Below, piece after piece: positions 46,723 to 48,127 of a DNA stretch of 48,127 nucleotides (its first letter is position 1; each line of letters opens with the position of its first letter). Origin of the DNA: an uncultured Roseobacter sp. (GTDB lineage Bacteria; Pseudomonadota; Alphaproteobacteria; Rhodobacterales; Rhodobacteraceae); contig CAJXIL010000010.1 of the NCBI GenBank assembly GCA_913054455.1, forward strand, positions 1 through 48,127. Direction: 5' to 3'. The position numbers and the translations under genes were made by a program. Below the pieces are notes generated by a model. It worked only from the letters and a program-made list of their open reading frames with translations, ran no database searches and was not told the origin of the DNA.

Positions 46723-47128
46723 TGTCCCCCAACCTTTCGTTCAGCAGCGCCCGCATCTCAACGAGCATATCGTCGGTAACTTCTTCATCGTCCACGAGGC
46801 GGGCGACCAGGGCGGCAGGTGCCCCGTTGAACAGCTTGCTCGAAAGGTTTTTCAGAGAGGTTTTTTGATACTCTGTTTTGGGAATGGCGGGGCGGTAGAT
46901 CAGCGAGCGGTCTGCCCTTTCGCTGGTGAGAAAGCCCTTTTGTTCCATAATTTTAAGCACCGTGGCCACAGAGGTATAGGCGCGTTCCTGTGCCTGGTTC
47001 AGCACTGCCAGTATGTCCCTGACGGTTCCGCCCCCAGTAGCCCAAACGACGGTCATGAATTCAAGCTCAACCTCGGTCAGCAGTGAATTGTCCTGTTTCT
47101 TACGCATGTCGTTTGATGTCCGGTCCAT
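46712..47128 (-). CDS. BlaI/MecI/CopY-family transcriptional repressor
   Basis: LLTEVELEFMTVVWATGGGTVRDILAVLNQAQERAYTSVATVLKIMEQKGFLTSERADRSLIYRP; overlaps the M56 gene. Confidence 0.9.
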   Translation of the reverse strand: MDRTSNDMRKKQDNSLLTEVELEFMTVVWATGGGTVRDILAVLNQAQERAYTSVATVLKIMEQKGFLTSERADRSLIYRPAIPKTEYQKTSLKNLSSKLFNGAPAALVARLVDDEEVTDDMLVEMRALLNERLGDNGN

Positions 47129-47307
47129 TTTGGTCTTTCAGCGATGCTAGTGCAAAGGAAGGGGTTTGAAAACTATTTCTTTAGCAGCAGCGTAGCGCCG
47201 GGCCCGGCCCTGCCAAATAGAGCGCTTCCGCGCGCTGATTTCAGCCTGTTGAGAGGTGACACACCCCCTGGGTTTTGAAGCCTGGGGGTGCGTCGGGAAC
47301 ATGCTGA

Positions 47308-47344
47308 AAAGGCCTGAAGGGGCAGGTGTGCCCTTCAGGCCTTT
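47308..47344 (-). terminator. Long hairpin, probable terminator of the glycerol-transport operon
   Basis: AAAGGCCTGAAGGG ... CCCTTCAGGCCTTT (14-bp perfect stem) with a TTTT run on the minus strand. Confidence 0.65.
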
Positions 47345-47424
47345 GGCAATTCTTTTAAGTCTTGCGCGTCAAGGGCGGGGCCGCTGGCGCAGGGCCTTTG
47401 GCCCCCTTGACCCGCAGGTTCAGA

Positions 47425-47703
47425 TTATACCTTCCAAAAGGTGAAACAGCCCCAAGCAAGGGAAAGCCCCATGGGCCACCAGAGAGGCATCCCCACCAGT
47501 CCCAACCAGGCCAAGAAAATATAGCTGGTGCCAAGAAGGGTGATGAACAAACGATCCCCGCGGGTGGTGGTCAGACCCAGAACGCCCTTACGGGTGTCGC
47601 CACCTGGGGTGCGGATTTCCAGCATGACCAGCACGCCGATGGCAGAGAAGATACCAATGAAGACCAGAGCTGTGGGCCAGGTCCAGGCCATCCATGACAG
47701 CAT
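47425..47703 (-). CDS. DUF2160-like small membrane protein of a glycerol-type ABC transporter operon
   Basis: MLSWMAWTWPTALVFIGIFSAIGVLVMLEIRTPGGDTRKGVLGLTTTRGDRLFITLLGTSYIFLAWLGL; directly follows the permease gene. Confidence 0.85.
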   Translation of the reverse strand: MLSWMAWTWPTALVFIGIFSAIGVLVMLEIRTPGGDTRKGVLGLTTTRGDRLFITLLGTSYIFLAWLGLVGMPLWWPMGLSLAWGCFTFWKV

Positions 47704-48127
47704 TATACTCTCCCCATCGCAAAACCTTTTGCGATATAATTGCGGACGAACCAGATCACGATGGCCCCCGGAATGATTGTCAAAGTGCCCGCTGCCGCCA
47801 GCAAACCCAGCTCATACCCCGCGCTAGAGGCGGTTTTGGTCATGGTGGCGGCAATGGGCTTTGCCGCCACGGCTGTCAGGGTTTTCGCCAGCAAGAGCTC
47901 CACCCAGGAGAACATGAAACAGAAGAAGGCAGCAACGCCGACGCCTGCTTTGATTGAGGGGATGAAGATCGTGCCAAAGAAGCGCGGGAAGGAATAGCCG
48001 TCCACATAAGCGGTCTCATCCAGCTCTTTGGGAATGCCGCCCATGAAACCCTCGAGGATCCAAACGGCGAGGGGGATGTTGAACAGGCAATGGGCCAGGG
48101 CCACCGCCAGATGGGTGTCAAAGATCC
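47703..48127 (-). CDS. Carbohydrate (glycerol-type) ABC transporter permease, 5' end outside the window
   Basis: IPLAVWILEGFMGGIPKELDETAYVDGYSFPRFFGTIFIPSIKAGVGVAAFFCFMFSWVELLLA (EAA loop); frame stays open to 48127 (IFDTHLAVALAHC). Confidence 0.9.
   Translation of the reverse strand, partial: IFDTHLAVALAHCLFNIPLAVWILEGFMGGIPKELDETAYVDGYSFPRFFGTIFIPSIKAGVGVAAFFCFMFSWVELLLAKTLTAVAAKPIAATMTKTASSAGYELGLLAAAGTLTIIPGAIVIWFVRNYIAKGFAMGRV

Noticed and set aside
1-48127. Search by eye for CRISPR arrays, tRNA/rRNA genes, transposases and integrases
   Set aside because: No regularly spaced long repeats, cloverleaf-type sequences or mobile-element protein signatures were recognised; a tRNAscan/Infernal/ISfinder run would be needed for certainty.

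Overview
The window is a chromosomal segment of about 48 kb. Protein repertoire, GC-rich coding style and gene neighbourhoods suggest an alphaproteobacterium of the Rhodobacteraceae/Roseobacter group (inference; no database search was run). Most of it is ordinary: nadE (5' truncated), gltX, a tesA/ybbA/ybbP-like module, trxC, ettA, nadD, dacB, class I lysS, two cold-shock genes, a complete-looking hydroxyproline catabolism operon, and the end of a glycerol-type ABC transporter operon cut by the window edge. I saw no tRNA, rRNA, CRISPR array, transposase or integrase. The items most worth a second look are: (1) a cupin with DddW-like metal-ligand spacing, divergent from a LysR gene (candidate DMSP lyase locus); (2) a small accessory segment at about 12.8-15.2 kb with two paralogous mini membrane proteins, an array of alternating GATAGG motifs at near helical-turn spacing, an orphan DUF4157 HELxH protein and a low-GC GIY-YIG/DUF4357 protein; (3) a 38-bp double-dyad operator in front of a TetR/acyl-CoA dehydrogenase operon; (4) a perfect ATTGGATCCAAT palindrome in front of the hydroxyproline operon; (5) FNR-type boxes in front of an NsrR-like regulator and a universal stress protein; (6) a large beta-helix, tailspike-like protein with no evident signal peptide. 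I found no clearly new multi-gene defence or mobile system.
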